DNA from: Mycolicibacterium parafortuitum | GTDB lineage: Bacteria; Actinomycetota; Actinomycetes; Mycobacteriales; Mycobacteriaceae | Direction of reading: 5' to 3' | DNA: 64,000 nucleotides | Assembly (NCBI RefSeq): GCF_002086815.1 | Contig: NZ_MVID01000001.1 | Coordinates: 1 to 64,000 of the forward strand | Shown: piece after piece, positions 62,126 to 64,000 of the stretch | Layout: each line of letters starts with the position of its first letter | Numbering within the stretch: the first letter of the stretch is position 1 | Notes under the pieces: model-generated | The model's database searches: none | Told to the model about the DNA's origin: nothing | Seen by the model: only the letters and a program-made list of their open reading frames with translations | Translations under genes and position numbers: made by a program

Positions 62126-63213
62126 TACCGACGACGACCCCCACCCGGTGGCAGCTCGCCGACGGACGCGAGATGTTGTTCTTCGACCTACCCGGGCGCC
62201 ACAGCGACCCCGTCACCGACCGGCGGGCGCTGACACCGAACGCCCAGCCGCCATCGCAACTGCGCTTCGACCGCACCACCGGGGAGTGGGTCATCATCGC
62301 CCCCGCCCGCCAGGAGCGCACCTACAAGCCACCGGCCGACCGGTGCCCGCTGTGTCCCGGACCGAGCGGACAGACCAGCGAGATCCCGGCACCCGCCTAC
62401 GACGTCGTGGTCTTCGAGAACCGGTTCGCCAGCCTGGCGGGCGCCGGGCGGCCCGCGCCGGCCGATGGGGTCGCCGCGCCGTTCGTTTCGGCGCCGGGTC
62501 TGGGCCGCTGCGAGGTCGTCTGCTTCACCAGCGACCACTGCGGATCCTTCGCGGCGCTCACGCCGGCCCACGCCCGCCTGGTCGTCGACGTCTGGCGGCA
62601 TCGCACGCGGGATCTGCTCGCCCACGACGCAGTCGAGCAGGTGTTCTGTTTCGAAAACCGCGGCGAGGAGATCGGGGTGACCCTGACCCATCCGCACGGC
62701 CAGATCTACGGCTATCCGTTCACGACACCGCGCACCACCACGATGCTCCGGCAGGCCGACACCTATCGCGCGGCGACCGGCACCAACATGTTCGGCGACA
62801 TCCTGCGTCACGAGATCCGCGACGGAAGCCGCATCGTCGCCCGCACCGGCGCCTTCACCGCGTTCGTGCCGTTCGCGGCCCGGTGGCCGGTGGAAGTGCA
62901 CATCTACCCGAACCGGTTCGCCCACAGCCTCGCCGACCTCGACGACGCCGAGCTGGACGATTTCGCCGACCTCTACCGGGACGTGCTGGGGCGGCTCGAC
63001 CGCATGTACGGCGCGCCGTTGCCGTACATGGCGGCGCTGCATCAGTACGCCGACGCCGACGCGCAGCGGGAAGGGTATTTCCACGCGCAGGTCATCTCGA
63101 CCCGGCGCAGCGCGGCGAAGACGAAGTACCTGGCGAGTTCGGAATCGGTGATGGGCGCGTTCATCAACGACGTCAGCCCGGAGGCCCTCGCCGCGACCCT
63201 CAGGCGGCTGTGA
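62122..63213 (+). CDS. galT: Galactose-1-phosphate uridylyltransferase
   Basis: This 363-residue HIT-superfamily enzyme has the nucleophile motif [12 protein letters not shown], the zinc-type CPLC, the [17 protein letters not shown]-terminal block and the [12 protein letters not shown] segment. It transfers UMP between UDP-glucose and galactose 1-phosphate in the Leloir pathway. The GTG start at 62122 overlaps the 76-residue ORF by 4 nt, and its stop overlaps galK by 4 nt. No galE is in the window. Confidence 0.95.
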   Translation: MIPTTTPTRWQLADGREMLFFDLPGRHSDPVTDRRALTPNAQPPSQLRFDRTTGEWVIIAPARQERTYKPPADRCPLCPGPSGQTSEIPAPAYDVVVFENRFASLAGAGRPAPADGVAAPFVSAPGLGRCEVVCFTSDHCGSFAALTPAHARLVVDVWRHRTRDLLAHDAVEQVFCFENRGEEIGVTLTHPHGQIYGYPFTTPRTTTMLRQADTYRAATGTNMFGDILRHEIRDGSRIVARTGAFTAFVPFAARWPVEVHIYPNRFAHSLADLDDAELDDFADLYRDVLGRLDRMYGAPLPYMAALHQYADADAQREGYFHAQVISTRRSAAKTKYLASSESVMGAFINDVSPEALAATLRRL

Positions 63214-64000
63214 CAGTGACCGTGACCGCGAACATCGTCCGCTACTCGGCGCCGGGGCGGATCAACCTGATCGGCGAACACACCGACTACAACGCCGGAT
63301 TCGCGCTGCCGATCGCCTTGCCGGAGCGCACCATCGCGGTGTTCCATCCTGCCGGCGGCGACACGCTGGTGGTGCGCAGCGACCGCGCCGAACACTCCGT
63401 GTCCTTCCCCGTCACGACCCAGCCCGGGGACGTCACGGGGTGGGCCGCCTACGTCGCCGGGGTGGTGTGGGCGCTGCGCGGCGCCGGCCACCCGGTACCG
63501 GGCGGAGCGCTGCTGATCTCCGGCGGCGTCGAGATGGGCTCGGGGCTGGCGTCCTCGGCGGCGCTGGAGTGCGCGGTCCTCGGAGCGATCCTGGGCGCGG
63601 GCGGCCCACCGCTGGACCGGATGGAACAGGCCCACCTGGCCCGGCGCGCGGAGAACGAATACGTCGGTGCGCCAACCGGTCTGCTCGACCAGCTGGCCAT
63701 CCTGTTCGCCGAACCGGGATGCGCGCAGCTGATCGACTTCCGGCATCTGAGCACGGCGCCGGTGGTGTTCGACCCGGATGCGCACGGGGCGGCGTTGCTG
63801 CTGATCAACTCACACGCCCCGCACCGCCACGCCGGCGGCGAGTACGCGGCGCGGCGCGCGTCCTGTGAACGGGCCGCCGCCGCGCTCGGGGTGTCCTCGC
63901 TGCGCGACGTGCAGGGTCACGACGTCACCGCGCTCGACGCCGTGCCGGATGCCACGGACCGGCGGCGCGCCCGCCACATCCTCACCGAGAACCGGCGGGT
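63210..64000 (+). CDS. galK: Galactokinase, 3' end cut by window
   Basis: The GTG at 63210 overlaps the galT stop by 4 nt. The galactokinase signature [15 protein letters not shown] lies near residue 22, and the GHMP ATP-binding loop [15 protein letters not shown] follows about 90 residues later. [21 protein letters not shown] contains the catalytic-region residues. The frame stays open to the end of the window (about 263 codons seen), so the C-terminal third is missing. It phosphorylates galactose for GalT. Confidence 0.93.
   Translation, partial: MTVTVTANIVRYSAPGRINLIGEHTDYNAGFALPIALPERTIAVFHPAGGDTLVVRSDRAEHSVSFPVTTQPGDVTGWAAYVAGVVWALRGAGHPVPGGALLISGGVEMGSGLASSAALECAVLGAILGAGGPPLDRMEQAHLARRAENEYVGAPTGLLDQLAILFAEPGCAQLIDFRHLSTAPVVFDPDAHGAALLLINSHAPHRHAGGEYAARRASCERAAAALGVSSLRDVQGHDVTALDAVPDATDRRRARHILTENRR

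Noticed and set aside
1..64000. Search for tRNA, rRNA, CRISPR arrays, transposases and prophage genes
   Set aside because: None seen; no repeat-spacer pattern, no transposase motif and no RNA-gene signature could be supported.

Overview
The window is a high-GC actinobacterial chromosome segment. It most likely comes from a fast-growing mycobacterium (Mycolicibacterium type). The reasons are a close match to M. tuberculosis FabG3/Rv2002, an AofH-like amine oxidase, a secreted PE-PPE-domain hydrolase, a small CDGP-type secreted protein, F420/LLM-type oxidoreductases, a His-type mycobacterial P450 ferredoxin, a SigF-type promoter and many leaderless-looking starts. Genes are densely packed, and most operonic neighbours overlap by 1 or 4 nt. 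No rRNA, tRNA, insertion sequence, prophage or CRISPR array was seen.

Layout. (1) 1-5662: the end of a lipid/steroid-type catabolic operon on the minus strand (thiolase-like, DUF35, C-C or ester hydrolase), then an MHS-type transporter, an LLM oxidoreductase, an ATP-grasp protein and an MBL hydrolase. (2) 5904-13122: a signalling block with a GAF/SpoIIE-phosphatase/HATPase protein, a STAS antagonist and a bacteriophytochrome fused to a SpoIIE-type phosphatase, followed by a lower-GC 0.65 kb intergenic region that carries a near-perfect SigF promoter upstream of a PE-PPE hydrolase. (3) 13187-16818: a zinc alcohol dehydrogenase, an HpnE-like FAD enzyme and a GAF-GGDEF protein.

(4) 16960-33945: a coherent amine catabolic island. 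It holds a semialdehyde dehydrogenase and an APC permease (minus), GntR plus a soluble Cache protein (plus), and then a plus-strand operon of P450, 3Fe-4S ferredoxin, glutamine-synthetase-like ligase, cytosolic solute-binding protein, two gamma-glutamyl hydrolases and a PucR regulator. Facing it is a minus-strand operon of GabT, glutaryl-CoA-type dehydrogenase, aldehyde dehydrogenase and class III CoA-transferase. Read together, these genes could carry a C5 amine (piperidine, cadaverine or 5-aminovalerate) through gamma-glutamyl intermediates to glutarate, glutaryl-CoA and crotonyl-CoA. That reading is inference. P450-ferredoxin-glutamine synthetase order is also known from mycobacterial morpholine/piperidine mor gene clusters.

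(5) 33946-48179: small secreted and membrane proteins, then an esterase / Baeyer-Villiger monooxygenase / FabG3 cassette, a very large LuxR-type ATPase regulator, a quinone-oxidoreductase-like protein, a hydrolase, an AofH-like amine oxidase, a second LLM enzyme and a second Baeyer-Villiger-type flavoprotein. (6) 48184-64000: a sugar island. A minus-strand operon encodes a YtfQRT-YjfF-like furanose ABC importer, a LacI regulator and AraB-AraD-AraA. The divergent plus-strand operon encodes a ChvE/XylF-type ABC importer, a 76-residue unknown protein, GalT and GalK (cut by the window end). Three related LacI-type operators lie in the 284-bp divergent promoter region. Import and use of arabinose plus galactose suggests arabinogalactan-derived sugars as the nutritional theme.
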